Part shown: in pieces, positions 38,757 to 54,179 of the stretch
Numbering within the stretch: position 1 is the first letter of the stretch
How the letters are laid out: the number at the start of each line of letters is the position of its first letter
From: Amphimedon queenslandica
Lineage: Eukaryota; Porifera; Demospongiae; Haplosclerida; Niphatidae
Assembly: GCF_000090795.2 (NCBI RefSeq)
Contig: NW_003546250.1
Coordinates: 704,287-768,286 of the forward strand
DNA: 64,000 bases
Direction: 5' to 3'
Translations under genes and position numbers: made by a program
Notes under the pieces: generated by a model
What the model saw: the letters and a program-made list of their open reading frames with translations, nothing else
What the model was told of the DNA's origin: nothing
Database searches by the model: none

Positions 38757-41732
38757 ATGTTACTATACCTCACTATTGTTCTGTTGCTCCTGACTCTGGT
38801 TAAAGGACAGCAACCAACTAACTTACCAGTTAAAGGTAAATGAAGTAAGCTTATTATATTATGAATAAATCATTTCTTGATAGGTGTGAGGCTATATTTG
38901 CCATATGAAGATAGGGTAATACCTGATTACTCTATGATATATGCTAGTCAGTTTTACAATGTTGATCAAAATAATGATCCTAGCAATACTAACGATGCTT
39001 TATGGTGTCAGAGTGCTTATAATAAATCTGAAATTGGCATATGGTACTATCCTAATGGAACTATGGTTCCGATTTTTAAGGATTCATTTGATGATGCATC
39101 TGCTCCTAGCCCAGTGTTCAGTAAGAGATTTAGTGGTCAGATTGCACTAGCTAGAAGAGCTGGAATATCAGGATATGAAGGTTTATACAAGTGTATCATT
39201 CCTGATGAGAATGGAGTGAATCAAACACTAGTGGCTGGAGCATATACTACTAATGGATACAATAACAATGGTATGTGATGAATATAGACTATAATTAATG
39301 TAATTCTTTTACAGATGGTCCTGATGCTGATTCTAATATGCAGTTCTCTCTCCTCTCCACTAGTAGATTAGCTACTCCTCCAGTCTTTAGTCTCAGTTTC
39401 AATGTCTCTGATGGTCCTCCTACTACTGTCAGTTGTTCACTGAATGGGAATGGAATATCTACTGAACTGTCTCGTGTGATAGTGAATGGACCAGGATCTG
39501 TTACAAGAGTGACAGTAACAGTGAGACTGAGAGAAACTGGTAACTATCAGTGTACTGTATCTAATGACAGAGCGTCTGCTGGTACTATTAATGGGGTCAC
39601 TGCATCAAGTAGCTCTTCATCAAGGAGTATAACAGGTTAGCGACATTAATTATAATGATTATTATAATATAATTTCTTAGTACCCAGTACTCCAACTAAT
39701 TTCACTGCTAAAAGATTAAGCAGTGGCTTGACTCATGTAATCCTCTCCTGGTCTCCTGTTAATGAAGCTAGTGGCTATGATGTCTATTATAATGCATCTT
39801 CTGATAGTTTACCATTGCTACTAACAACTATGAGCAATACATCAATCATCTTAACATCTAATCTTACTCTTGGGAGCACATATTCATTTTATGTTGTATC
39901 ATATACTACAACTGGTTCATCTCTGCCTAGTGATAATTATTCTCTCATTTTAACATTAAGTAAACAATGGAAATACAAACTAGTCACATTTTATTCATTT
40001 CTCATACAGGTATACCTATTGTTTATAATATAACCATCACTAATATTACAAGCACTGATGCTACGTTGAGTTGGACCCCTACTGTGGAACCAATTAGCTA
40101 TTACATAGAGCGTAGATGTCACAGGCTATGCAATGAAGACTGTGTTAGCTTTTATTCCATTTCATCCTCTTCACCCATTCATCGATCGAATGGAATGTCT
40201 CCTTATAGCTTATGTGAGTTTATTGTGTTTGGGGCATATGGAAATGAATCAGTGAATCTAAGTAGCAACATTTCTCTTACTACACTATCTACTGGTGAGG
40301 AAAGATTCTGCTATTTCAATTATTGAAATATTACTTGTCTCTCCTCTTTCTCTAGCTCCTACAGCATCAGTAGCTAATCTTACATTGTTAACAGTAGAGT
40401 CAGTGTCAATGACTGTCTCATGGGATGAAGTACCTTGCAATGGAAGGAATGGACCAATCACTGGATACTACCTCACATACACTAACATCACTTCAAACAC
40501 TAGTTATGCTGTTAATATCACTGGAGGAGACAACAGAATGTATAATCTCACAGGATTAATACCATATACTAACTATACTGTGAGTATAGTGGCTTATTCT
40601 ATTGATGGAGTGGGTCCTTGTGAATTTATGACACAAGAAACTGATGAATCAGGTGAGCAAAAGCAAGATAAACATTATGATTAAACTTAATCTAGTTCCA
40701 GGTATGGTATTTGATTTGATGTCAGTTAACATTGATATACAAACGATAAATATCTCATGGAATCCTCCTACAATACCTAATGGTATCATTACAGTATATG
40801 AGATAAGATATAGAGAGTCTACCAGTACTGATCCATACAATATAACTAACACTACTAACACTTATTACAGTATAGCAGGATTGATACCTAATACTAGTTA
40901 TACTATTGGAGTGAGAGCATATACTAGTATTGGACCAGGAGAATGGACTGAAAGGGACTTCACTACTCATAATGACCATGAGCCTATGCTGTATTCAACT
41001 ATACTGTATTCAACTTCAATATCTTCAGGTAAACTACAATTGTTATTACTCTCATACTTACATCCTTTTTTCATTGCATAGAAATGCATACAAGTCCAAG
41101 CCCATCGTACACAACTCCGTTTGCTTTTGGTTTATATGGTGTCTTGTTATTGCTTGTTGTATCACTCATCCTTAATATTATTCTGATAATAACTCTGTGC
41201 TGTAAGAAATGTTCTGTCAAGAGAAAGGATTCAACTCCTCGCTCAAGGTCAGTATGAATACGACATAAGAAGAGAAAGTTATAGCCTGAAACATTATACC
41301 TAAATTAAATGTTATTTGTTTTAAAATCATTTGTACAGTCCACCTGCTCCTAACCCTGATACAGACGACTATATTCCGATGGGCTCAAACTCAGTGTGCT
41401 TTGAATTACGGTCAGTTTTAAAATTATTATTATTATCATTACATTAGTTACATTATAGGTCAAATGAACCAATTTATAACGTTATTGATCACAGAACTAT
41501 TGAACCAATTTATAACCTCCCCTCAAATAATGATAAACCACTTGACAGTCACCTGACAACCGATACAGAATATCATCTTGTAACAGAAGAGAAGTCAACC
41601 ACGATGACCTCTGAGGGACATCCTGATCCAGTTTTACCTGTGAGGCCACGTGAGAGTCAATTATATGTCAAAATGAACACACAAGAAAAAGGAGATCCTT
41701 CCACTGATGATGCATCACATTTTTACCACTAA
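38757..41732 (+). CDS. Single-pass receptor with Ig-like and four fibronectin III domains and a tyrosine-rich tail (10 exons, 830 aa)
   Basis: Exons: 38757-38835, 38884-39270, 39315-39635, 39681-39959, 40010-40294, 40356-40652, 40696-41028, 41082-41247, 41339-41410, 41459-41732. Residues 1-17 are a signal peptide. Exon 2 is an N-terminal domain with a Trp-Cys and Tyr-Lys-Cys pair, and exon 3 is Ig-like (Val-Ser-Cys, Tyr-Gln-Cys-Thr-Val). Exons 4-7 are one FN3 domain each, with the Ser-Trp and Tyr-x-Val/Ile signatures. A hydrophobic segment at about 674-699 is followed by Cys-Cys-Lys-Lys. The cytoplasmic tail (about 130 residues) has five spaced tyrosines, two in YxxM (YIPM, YVKM) and two in repeated Glu-Pro-Ile-Tyr-Asn. 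Many N-glycosylation sequons lie outside the membrane. There is no kinase domain. The ligand and identity are unknown; it is probably an adhesion or signalling receptor coupled to SH2 proteins. Confidence 0.85.
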
Positions 41733-41814
41733 TGGTGTAATAATCATAAATAACAATAAGTGTACAATATTAATAGGAATACAAAGCCCATTATTGTATA
41801 TTTTGCGTGTATTA

Positions 41815-43524
41815 TTACTGACGAGATTGAATTGAGAAGTCTGACAGATCATAGTATCCTAATACATAAGGATCCTTAGAATTCAATTCTTCCGCTTCAT
41901 GCCTTAACATTCTAGCTGTGTACTCCTCAATGATAATATTTTGTTGTATGTTTGAGCTCTCCTGCCTCTTTCTTCCTTTATACCAGCGTGCAGTCAATAC
42001 ATATGTAACAAAAGATACTATTGCTAATCCTGCTCTGACAGCATACGATATGTAAGAGCAGCCTCCATTGAGTGTAAATAACAGAGTCATTAGCAGTACA
42101 TTGAAGGATTGCAATGCGTACCAGACCCCAATGAGCAATCCCTGCATGCTGCGTGGAGACTGAGCAAGCACAAACTCCAATGCTGTGAGAAATGTTAGCA
42201 ATAAGCTGAGCCCATTGAAGACTTGTGGTATGATCAATATGGATTCACTTGGTAGCATGATATCAGTAGCTGTTTCATTGTCTATTGATCCTACTGGAGT
42301 AGTTATGTTCTCTCCGCACACGTTTAGGTAGCCAAGTTCTTCAAAGGTTTTATTTACAAAAAATGAAAGGACTGACTCTGTGGCAAGTGCTGCAAATGAA
42401 CACACTAAACCCAAGCCCATCCTCTTGGTCATATTTGGTAAGTATCTGCTAAAGAATGGACAGAGGATTAGCCTATAAAGGGGCACTCCGACAACTATTA
42501 CAGCAAACTTTGGCATGAAATACATCAAGAATGGCCAAAAGTCTGAATAAGTGTGATCAGTTAAGCTACCAAAGGATCTGTATTGTTGGATGAGTATGCC
42601 TGTGTTGTCGGTTAGTAGGAATCCAAATAATGACAAGAAGAGAATAAGTATTTGACCAAAGGTCTTAACGTCCTCTACTTCTTCTGTTGAGTAAGGTCCT
42701 CCGTAGCGTTCTTTAGCAAAGTTGATGTGGTTGTAGCTCTCTTCGTCATTGTATGTGAAGGCGCTTCGATTTTCTGGATATTTGTGAGATTTTGCATATT
42801 TGAATACCCCAACCACAAGACTCACTGGGTTTTTCTTTTTCACTCGATCGTGGTGTAGCTCAAGAGTTCGTCTTGTGCATGGTAGGCAAATTAAAATAAC
42901 AGCAAATATGAGGAGTAGGAGTTGAACCATCGGCGCTGTTATGAGTGGTGTTAACTTTAACGGGGCAGATCCCATGACAACAATAAAAGGGACAATGTAC
43001 ATGCACCAGAATGACCAATGAACGAAGCTACTGAGTTGATCAGAAGATGCAAAAAGGAGCTGATCAGTTCCGAATTGGATTACGTTGGATTCAAAGAGTG
43101 CAATCCCAATCTGAAAAGGCACTAGAGCAATACCAGTCAATAATCCGCCCAGAGTTCCCCTTTTTGGGGTATCACCAAGGGTCATCAGTCCAGCATAAGC
43201 AAAAGGAGAAGCTATCAGTGGTCCAAGCATTATTACTGTTCCAGTTATCATTACTTTGTATCGAGTCCAGTACACCTCGCCTATAATGCCGGCTAATGGA
43301 AACAGCAGCAAGACTATTACCTGTGTAATCCCTATTATGTATATAGGGATATCTGTTTGATCCAATACACCTCCTAAGTTGAATATTGTATAATTATAGA
43401 GCCCATGAGTTAGTAGTATCCAGAGTAGTACAATGTAGACTTTCCTTGAGCTTGGTATGTGTGGCTGTAGCTTTGTAGGCAGTGAGGCACAGCTTTGAGG
43501 AGTCTTGTCTTCTAGAGTATCCAT
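41815..43524 (-). CDS. POT/SLC15-like proton-dependent transporter, intronless (569 aa)
   Basis: A single uninterrupted frame with about twelve hydrophobic segments. It carries the POT-family fingerprint: an early Gly-rich loop after the second helix, Ala-Leu-Phe-Glu-Ser-Asn-Val-Ile-Gln-Phe-Gly-Thr-Asp-Gln (equivalent of the Asn..Phe-Gly..Asp-Gln motif), and a late Gln-Ser-Pro-Arg-Ser-Met-Gln-Gly-Leu segment typical of the tenth helix. A long cytoplasmic loop with Arg-Tyr-Gly-Gly-Pro-Tyr lies between helices 6 and 7. POT proteins import di- and tripeptides or related solutes with protons across the plasma membrane. The ExxERFxYY-type proton-coupling motif of helix 1 is not obvious, so substrate and coupling are open. 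Lack of introns stands out against neighbours with seven or more exons, suggesting retroposition. It converges on the receptor gene with 82 bp between stops. Confidence 0.85.
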   Translation of the reverse strand: MDTLEDKTPQSCASLPTKLQPHIPSSRKVYIVLLWILLTHGLYNYTIFNLGGVLDQTDIPIYIIGITQVIVLLLFPLAGIIGEVYWTRYKVMITGTVIMLGPLIASPFAYAGLMTLGDTPKRGTLGGLLTGIALVPFQIGIALFESNVIQFGTDQLLFASSDQLSSFVHWSFWCMYIVPFIVVMGSAPLKLTPLITAPMVQLLLLIFAVILICLPCTRRTLELHHDRVKKKNPVSLVVGVFKYAKSHKYPENRSAFTYNDEESYNHINFAKERYGGPYSTEEVEDVKTFGQILILFLSLFGFLLTDNTGILIQQYRSFGSLTDHTYSDFWPFLMYFMPKFAVIVVGVPLYRLILCPFFSRYLPNMTKRMGLGLVCSFAALATESVLSFFVNKTFEELGYLNVCGENITTPVGSIDNETATDIMLPSESILIIPQVFNGLSLLLTFLTALEFVLAQSPRSMQGLLIGVWYALQSFNVLLMTLLFTLNGGCSYISYAVRAGLAIVSFVTYVLTARWYKGRKRQESSNIQQNIIIEEYTARMLRHEAEELNSKDPYVLGYYDLSDFSIQSRQ

Positions 43525-44029
43525 TAGATTTGTCAGGGCAGCTGGTAGTTGCAGTGACAGCAGGTCAATGAGGTCATAGGAGTATTAGTATTCTCAGTTT
43601 ACATAGCACAATGGAATTTGAATGGGCATTGCCATTGGTATCAAGATAATCAGCTCAAACTTTCTATACAACATAAGACTATGTGTATATATGTATCAGT
43701 AAAATTATAAAAATTGAGAATTCTCTTCTTTTCATTTTTGGTGAAATTTGGCCAATATCCCTGTAGAGTGGACTTAAATTTGACCATCGAATGAATTTAT
43801 GCGTGGGTGTTCAACTGAGCTACACCCACTGATAAATTACAAGCCACACCCTTTCCTTCCCTTTGCTCAGGTGATCTCCCTCTCCCTCTCTCCTTTCCTC
43901 TCCTCGCCATTTTGAGTCTGTCGTTGATAGCAGCAACAGGTTAGAATATTTTTTTGCATGTCTCCTCAATCTGCTTGCTTCATGTAGCACCTGACAGTCA
44001 CGCTGTGCTAATTTCATTAGAGGGCAGAA
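43525..44029. other. Divergent intergenic region with a truncated palindromic repeat at 43640-43770
   Basis: This lies between the starts of the transporter and UBA1. A single inverse-orientation unit of the 187-bp repeat family occupies about 43640-43770 and stops in the middle of the palindrome (CCCTGTAG). Downstream is a CT-rich block and the UBA1 5' UTR. No gene is seen. Confidence 0.7.
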
Positions 44030-48961
<4,932 letters not shown>

Positions 48962-49206
48962 AACCTTCGACATTGTGTGCTGTGTGGAGTTAGCAATGAA
49001 ACTAGTTTAACTATTAATTTTGTGTGAATATTATTATTATTGTTGTTATTAGTATTTATAGTTTTTGGCTTTAGTATTTTTTTAAACACAAAAATTAGGA
49101 GATTGTATTAGATTTCAGTTTAAAGTAATAATTATTTTTACTAGTAAAGGTGAAACAGTAATTGCTATTGAGCTACAATGAATATACACAACAAGTAAGT
49201 TTAATA
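48962..49206. other. Convergent intergenic region UBA1 / ACAT1
   Basis: 245 bp of AT-rich sequence holding both 3' ends. No gene seen. Confidence 0.5.
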
Positions 49207-50646
49207 TTAAAGTTTTTCCACAACAATGGCCGCTGCTCCTCCTCCTCCATTACAAATGGCCGCCATCCCTTTCTCTCCTTTCTGTAGATTGTGGACGAGA
49301 TGTGCAACAATTCGTGTACCACTCATTCCAATCGGATGACCCAGCGACACAGCACCTCCGTGCACGTTAACACGATCAGGATCAAGATCAAGTATCTTTA
49401 TATTCGCTAGGACGACAACAGAGAATGCCTCGTTGATCTCAAATAGACTGATATCATTTGTAGTGAGCCCACAAGACGCAAGGACTTTAGGAATGGCAGC
49501 TGCTGGTGCAGTAGGAAAGTCTATAGGAGACACGGCAGCGTCTCCAAACCCAACGATCCTAGCAAGAGGCTGGATACCTTTTGAGGAAGCAAATGACTCT
49601 GACACAAGTACACAGGCCCCTCCTCCATCATTAAGTGTCGAGGCATTAGCAGCTGTCACTGTACCGCCATCAGACTCCTTCTTAAAGGCCGGATTAAGAC
49701 TTGGAAATTTCTCAAAGTTGGCTTTAAGATACTCTTCGTCATGCTCAACAACCAGATCAGGTTTTCCTTTCTTCTGAGGTATCGAGACAGGCACTATCTC
49801 CTTTGCTAGCAGTCCGGTCTCGGAGGCTTGGGCTGCTAGTCTGTACGACCTCATGGCATACTCATCCTGCTCGAGTCTACCAATCTCATACTTCTCTGCA
49901 GTGTCTTCGGCACACATTCCCATGTGAAACTGATTATAAACGTCCCATAGTCCGTCCTTTATGATCCCGTCCTCAACCGTTTGGTGCCCGTATCCAAAAC
50001 CAGGTCGTCCCTTTGGTACGTAATACGGGACGTTACTCATAGACTCCATTCCACCTGCTATCATGCAGTCCTGGCTGCCACAGGCGAGTGCTTGGGCTGC
50101 CATCATTATTGACTTAGTTCCGGAGGCGCATACCTTGTTCACTGTTGTGCATGGAGTTGAGATTGGGAGCCCAGCCCCCAGTGTGGCCTGACGAGCTGGA
50201 GCCTGGCCCTGCCCTGCTGTGAGTACAGAGCCCATATAGACCTCTTGGACCTAAAAAGAAGCATTCAATAAAGCAATACTTTCAATACAAATAATCTATT
50301 CAATGAATGGAGTGAATGGATGAAATACATTGTATTAAAATGAAATGAATGTAATTCAATGTCTATCTATCTATTCCTCACATCTTCAGGTGTTATTCCA
50401 GCTCTATTGATTGCCTCTTGTATGGCAATGGATCCCAGTCTGGTTGCAGGGAGGGAAGAGAGTTTGCCTCTAAAGCTACCAACAGGAGTCCTCACTGCAC
50501 TCGCTATCAGCACCTCATTTGAGCGCTGGTGAAAGCTAAAGAGATGGAGGAGAGCATAAAGATACAGTGAGATTTATTACCCACCTCCTCCAGGCTGGAA
50601 GTCCACTGGAAACAAGGAAACGAGTTGACCTTTGCACAGCTAACAT
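49207..50646 (-). CDS. ACAT1: Mitochondrial acetyl-CoA acetyltransferase (thiolase), 3 exons, 419 aa
   Basis: Exons 50646-50585, 50535-50382 and 50250-49207 form a 419-residue protein (human ACAT1 has 427). The first exon is Arg/Ser-rich and lacks acidic residues, as expected for a mitochondrial presequence. Thiolase landmarks are intact: Arg-Thr-Pro-Val-Gly-Ser-Phe near the start, the acyl-accepting cysteine in Asn-Lys-Val-Cys-Ala-Ser-Gly, the Asn-Glu-Ala-Phe motif, the catalytic histidine in Gly-His-Pro-Ile-Gly-Met-Ser-Gly, and the second cysteine in Ile-Cys-Asn-Gly-Gly-Gly. It condenses or cleaves two acetyl-CoA/acetoacetyl-CoA in ketone body and isoleucine metabolism. The gene is divergent from ZMYND10 with 77 bp between the starts. 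Confidence 0.93.
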
Positions 50647-50723
50647 CTTATCTTTGTATGCGCATTAATTGGAAAATACAGGTGTGACCCCGCCCATTAA
50701 AGCACACCTACAATCATAGAAAG
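50647..50723. promoter_or_regulatory. 77-bp bidirectional promoter ACAT1 / ZMYND10
   Basis: The two ATGs are separated by only 77 bp. The stretch contains a GC-box-like CCCCGCCC on the plus strand near 50688-50695, which may drive both genes. I found no convincing RFX X-box for the ciliary gene. Confidence 0.5.
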
Positions 50724-52828
50724 ATGGCGGATGGCGGGTAAGCTTTTTAAAAATTCTTTTCTGATTTATTCTTGATTTTAGAGGTCAAGTTTTGTTCTCC
50801 AGTGAAGCAGAAGCGTTTATTGGAGAGCTGAAACAGATGAATCTGGCGTCTATTGGCTCAGAGAAGTGTGGATTTCATAAATATATTTGTATTATTGAAA
50901 GCACTGCTAACTTATTATAGGTGGTCATTGCAGAGAGAAAGACTAGAGAAACTATCAATGCAAGCTGTACTAAATGTTTCAAAAAACAGTGACGAGTTCA
51001 TTAAAGATTATCTCATTTCATACAACAAAGTGAGGGTGTAACATGCCTTGAACCACCCACACACTTGATTAATTTAATCATGGAATTTTTCAATTAGTTA
51101 AACTTGCTAATTCATGAGCTATTGGTTATTGACGTGTGGAAAAGACGTGTTTTTCCTCTTCTGTTTAAATACTCGCCATCACCTACCACCAGTTTTCCTA
51201 CATATCTTGTGGTATGTCACACTCTCTCTTTAATTATAAAAAATTTTCATTTTGTAACCTTTGTATAGCTTTATCATGAAACTGTCCTCATTTGTCTGTT
51301 GGAAGTTGTAATCTTTTATCAAGTATATGACCTATTTTATGTACTCATTCTATTTTTTTAGGAAGTTGTTGAATGCTTGGATGAAAGTGTATTAGATCTT
51401 CTTGATTACTGCTACAGGTTGGTGAAGGTATAAGTAGTGAAGGTATTAGTCTCAGATGTGCCATCCCTTATAGAAAGATATCTCAACTGATTGCTTCGTG
51501 TAAAGAACATAGATCCAATGATGATGAAGCACAGAAATCTGATACCTCTATAAAGGAGGTATGCTTCTGATGATTGACACCTGCTACTCTTTCTTCTTGT
51601 ATAGGAATTAGTAAGGCAGAAGGAGACTATCGAATTTAATGTACAAATGAAGTGCATCTCAATTGTACATTATATCACTGGACATTTGAAGAAGTACACA
51701 TGTGAACTCACTTTCCCTTCTTGACTCTCTCTCTTTTTCTAGTTTCCCACTAAGTGTTGCAACCAGATTGCTAAATACTCATGGCAAGTGACTAATTTTA
51801 TATCATTTAATTTATGTGTCATTAACAATTTCAGATTTTCCTTGCATGTTGGTGGATCTTATTCAAATATCTCCTTGGACTAAAAACAGCAGCAAAGGTA
51901 TTCATGAGACTGAGAGAGAGAAAGAAAATCTCCATCTTCTATTTAGGTAAGACTTTAAAATATGAAGACGGGAAGTGGCAGGAAATTGAGCAAAGTTGTA
52001 ACCTGAAACTTGTAAAAGTGGAAGGACAAGTGAGTAATTAATGAAGAAGAAAAGGAAGAGAGTTTGTCACTTGCTAGGTATGGCTGACACTGTATCAGCT
52101 ATTGCTTGGGGAGCATAGTCAAAACAAATATGAATACACGCCTTTTAAGAAAGAACATATACTAAAGGTGCACTTTCATAATTAGTATCTTCTTAGTTTT
52201 ACTTATTTATCTCTTAGTTGAGAGGCTATCTAACTGATCCTGTTATAGAGCAAATCCCTCCATTAGCCACACTCCAGCATTACCTTCAGCAGCTGTCACT
52301 GATGGAGCCACCTCCCGCCAATACCGGACTCATCCTTGAGCAAGTAAAACCTTTATCAGAGTCCACCCATTCAGTTAGTACACACATACATACACAGGCT
52401 CCTGTTTTGTATGATGGAATTATGAAAGAAGGGGAAGGGAAATGGAACGAATTCGCTCGTAAACAAAGCAAGATCTTATTAGAGCCAGACCCTGAGATAT
52501 TAAAGACACAGGCTACAAGGTAAGGAAAGGACTGGAAGGAGGAACAAGTATTTTATTGTTTTGTCTTTAAGGTGGGTGGATCAGTATAGCAGTGGTGTAT
52601 TAGATACATTGATTGATGGCCCACCAAAGTGTGCACTCTGTGGCAGTGAAGCTACTAAGAGATGCTCAAGATGCTGTAGTGAATGGTATTGTTCTAGGTA
52701 AGGAGAGAGAGTTTTGGAAGCAATCGGTTCTCTCTTCTTTTCTCTCTCTTATTAGAGAATGCCAGGTGAAGAATTGGAAAAAACACAAGCCTTCCTGTGA
52801 CATTTTATACCAATCTAAATCTTCATAG
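50724..52828 (+). CDS. ZMYND10: ZMYND10 orthologue, dynein-arm assembly factor (15 exons, 460 aa)
   Basis: Exons: 50724-50737, 50782-50875, 50931-51029, 51098-51211, 51269-51322, 51362-51417, 51474-51558, 51605-51693, 51743-51783, 51835-51897, 51947-52029, 52078-52167, 52218-52519, 52572-52697, 52756-52828. They sum to 460 residues (human 440). The helical body aligns with ZMYND10 through Leu-Leu-Asp-Tyr-Cys-Tyr-Arg-Lys, Gly-Gln-Val-Trp-Leu-Thr-Leu-Tyr-Gln-Leu-Leu-Leu, and Leu-Arg-Gly-Tyr-Leu-Thr-Asp. The C-terminus is a complete MYND zinc finger (Cys-Ala-Leu-Cys, Cys-Ser-Arg-Cys, Tyr-Cys-Ser-Arg-Glu-Cys, His-Lys-Pro-Ser-Cys). The human protein is a cytoplasmic chaperone adaptor for axonemal dynein arms. 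Exon 9 ends at a GC donor (GGCAAGT). A polyadenylation signal lies at 53086-53091. Confidence 0.93.
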
Positions 52829-53158
52829 ACATTCAAACTGCTTTATGAGATCATAATTGTAGTGCATGTATTTTATTTACAGGCAGCCCTATCACTCAGA
52901 ATATGAAAAAAAAACATTTTAAAACAGTAGATGGCAATCTGGGAGTGTGTTTATAATTTCTTCACATACTGTATGTGTGAAGAATGGGATACATCAGAAG
53001 AATCATTACATATGTGCAAAAAGGGGCAGGTCATAGCTGAACATAGTACTAACAACTTATTAACTGCTCATTTCCTTTATCTATAAATAAAGAGATGGTC
53101 ATTTCATCTCTCACTCAGTGTAGCTGTTATTTGGATATTTTGCTGCTGATAGAAAATT
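52829..53158. other. Intergenic region ZMYND10 / Calx-beta gene
   Basis: 330 bp with the ZMYND10 polyadenylation signal AATAAA at 53086-53091, only about 70 bp before the next start. No other feature seen. Confidence 0.5.
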
Positions 53159-53861
53159 ATGTTGCTGTATTTGATTGTACTTTTGCAGCTCTTTCAACTC
53201 ATTGGTTAGCAAGCCTAATATTACTATTTAGATTGATATCTATTTCTCTCTTTCTACTTTTAGCTGCAAATGCAGCTACTTATACATTTCAGTCTTCATC
53301 AATAACAGTCAATGAGGGAGAGTCAGCAGAAATTTGTGTTGTGAAGGATGGTAGTCACATATCAGTCCAAAACTTGGTTTATATTCAAGTTGAAGAAATA
53401 AGTGCAGGCATGCATGTGCATTTATAGATAAATCTAGTTTAATTTTTCCATTTCTATAGTTCGTGGGGTAGACTTCATTGCCAGTGATCAGATAGTTATA
53501 GATTCTATGAGTGGTCAACTAACAGCTTGCACTAATATATTTATACCCTTTAATGATGATAGTGAAACTGATGAGAGTTTTAGATTAACAATTATCACAT
53601 CACCTGTTAATGTTCATGCATATTATGTTGGTATGGCCAACGTTGCCACTGTTACTATTAAAAATGGTGAGAGCTTTATTTTTAATACTAATTTGGATTG
53701 ATTTTTGCTTTTGTCACTCCGCACCATGGCACACCCACACACATGTAGTAATTGCACCTTTGTCATGTAAAGAGAAGCTGCTGTTGCTAACTTGCAAGAC
53801 CATTGAAATGACTGGAAAAAACCTGCCAAGGCCATGTATCCCTGCACTTGGCAATCCATGA
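53159..53861 (+). CDS. Small secreted Calx-beta-like protein (4 exons, 167 aa)
   Basis: Four exons (53159-53204, 53264-53401, 53460-53666, 53749-53861), all joined in phase 1, give 167 residues. Exon 1 is a pure signal peptide starting Met-Leu-Leu-Tyr-Leu, similar in design to the receptor at 38757. Exons 2-3 look like one Calx-beta domain: Phe-Gln-Ser-Ser-Ser-Ile-Thr-Val-Asn-Glu-Gly at its start, then Arg-Gly-Val-Asp-Phe, and an acidic Asp-Asp-Ser-Glu-Thr-Asp-Glu-Ser-Phe before the last strand, as in calcium-binding loops of the family. The last exon is short with three cysteines and its acceptor is weak, so the C-terminus is uncertain. It could be a stand-alone secreted protein or a fragment of a larger Calx-beta gene. 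Confidence 0.55.
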
Positions 53862-54179
53862 AGAAGTGTTGCCCTTATTTCGCAGTGTTTAATACTTGAA
53901 TATTGCTAGGCGATTGTCAACTATTGAGTTGTTATAATTAAATTTTTGTGTGCAATTACAAAATTTTTGTTTTGCCTAGGCCAATTATCTTAATCTATCT
54001 ATTTGTAGTTATTATTTACACCTACATGTCTGTTTGTGTCATAAAGTATTTAATTATTAGTTATTAATAAATTATTATTATTAAGTTTAATTAATAAACT
54101 AAAAATGGGCGGGAAAACTGAGAACAATCTCAGAACATGAAGTGAATCTGAATCAAGTCATCATCATCATCATCAAACC
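53862..54179. promoter_or_regulatory. CEP295 upstream region with E2F-like site
   Basis: AT-rich 318 bp. GGCGGGAAAA at 54108-54117 (TTTTCCCGCC on the other strand) matches the E2F core and sits about 65 bp before the CEP295-like start codon. This would suit cell-cycle control of a centriole gene; use is inference. Confidence 0.5.

Noticed and set aside
53095-53427. Single-exon membrane protein reading through the Calx-beta exon
   Set aside because: The hydrophobic part comes from translating an intron with a clear pyrimidine-rich acceptor; the spliced model gives a proper signal peptide.
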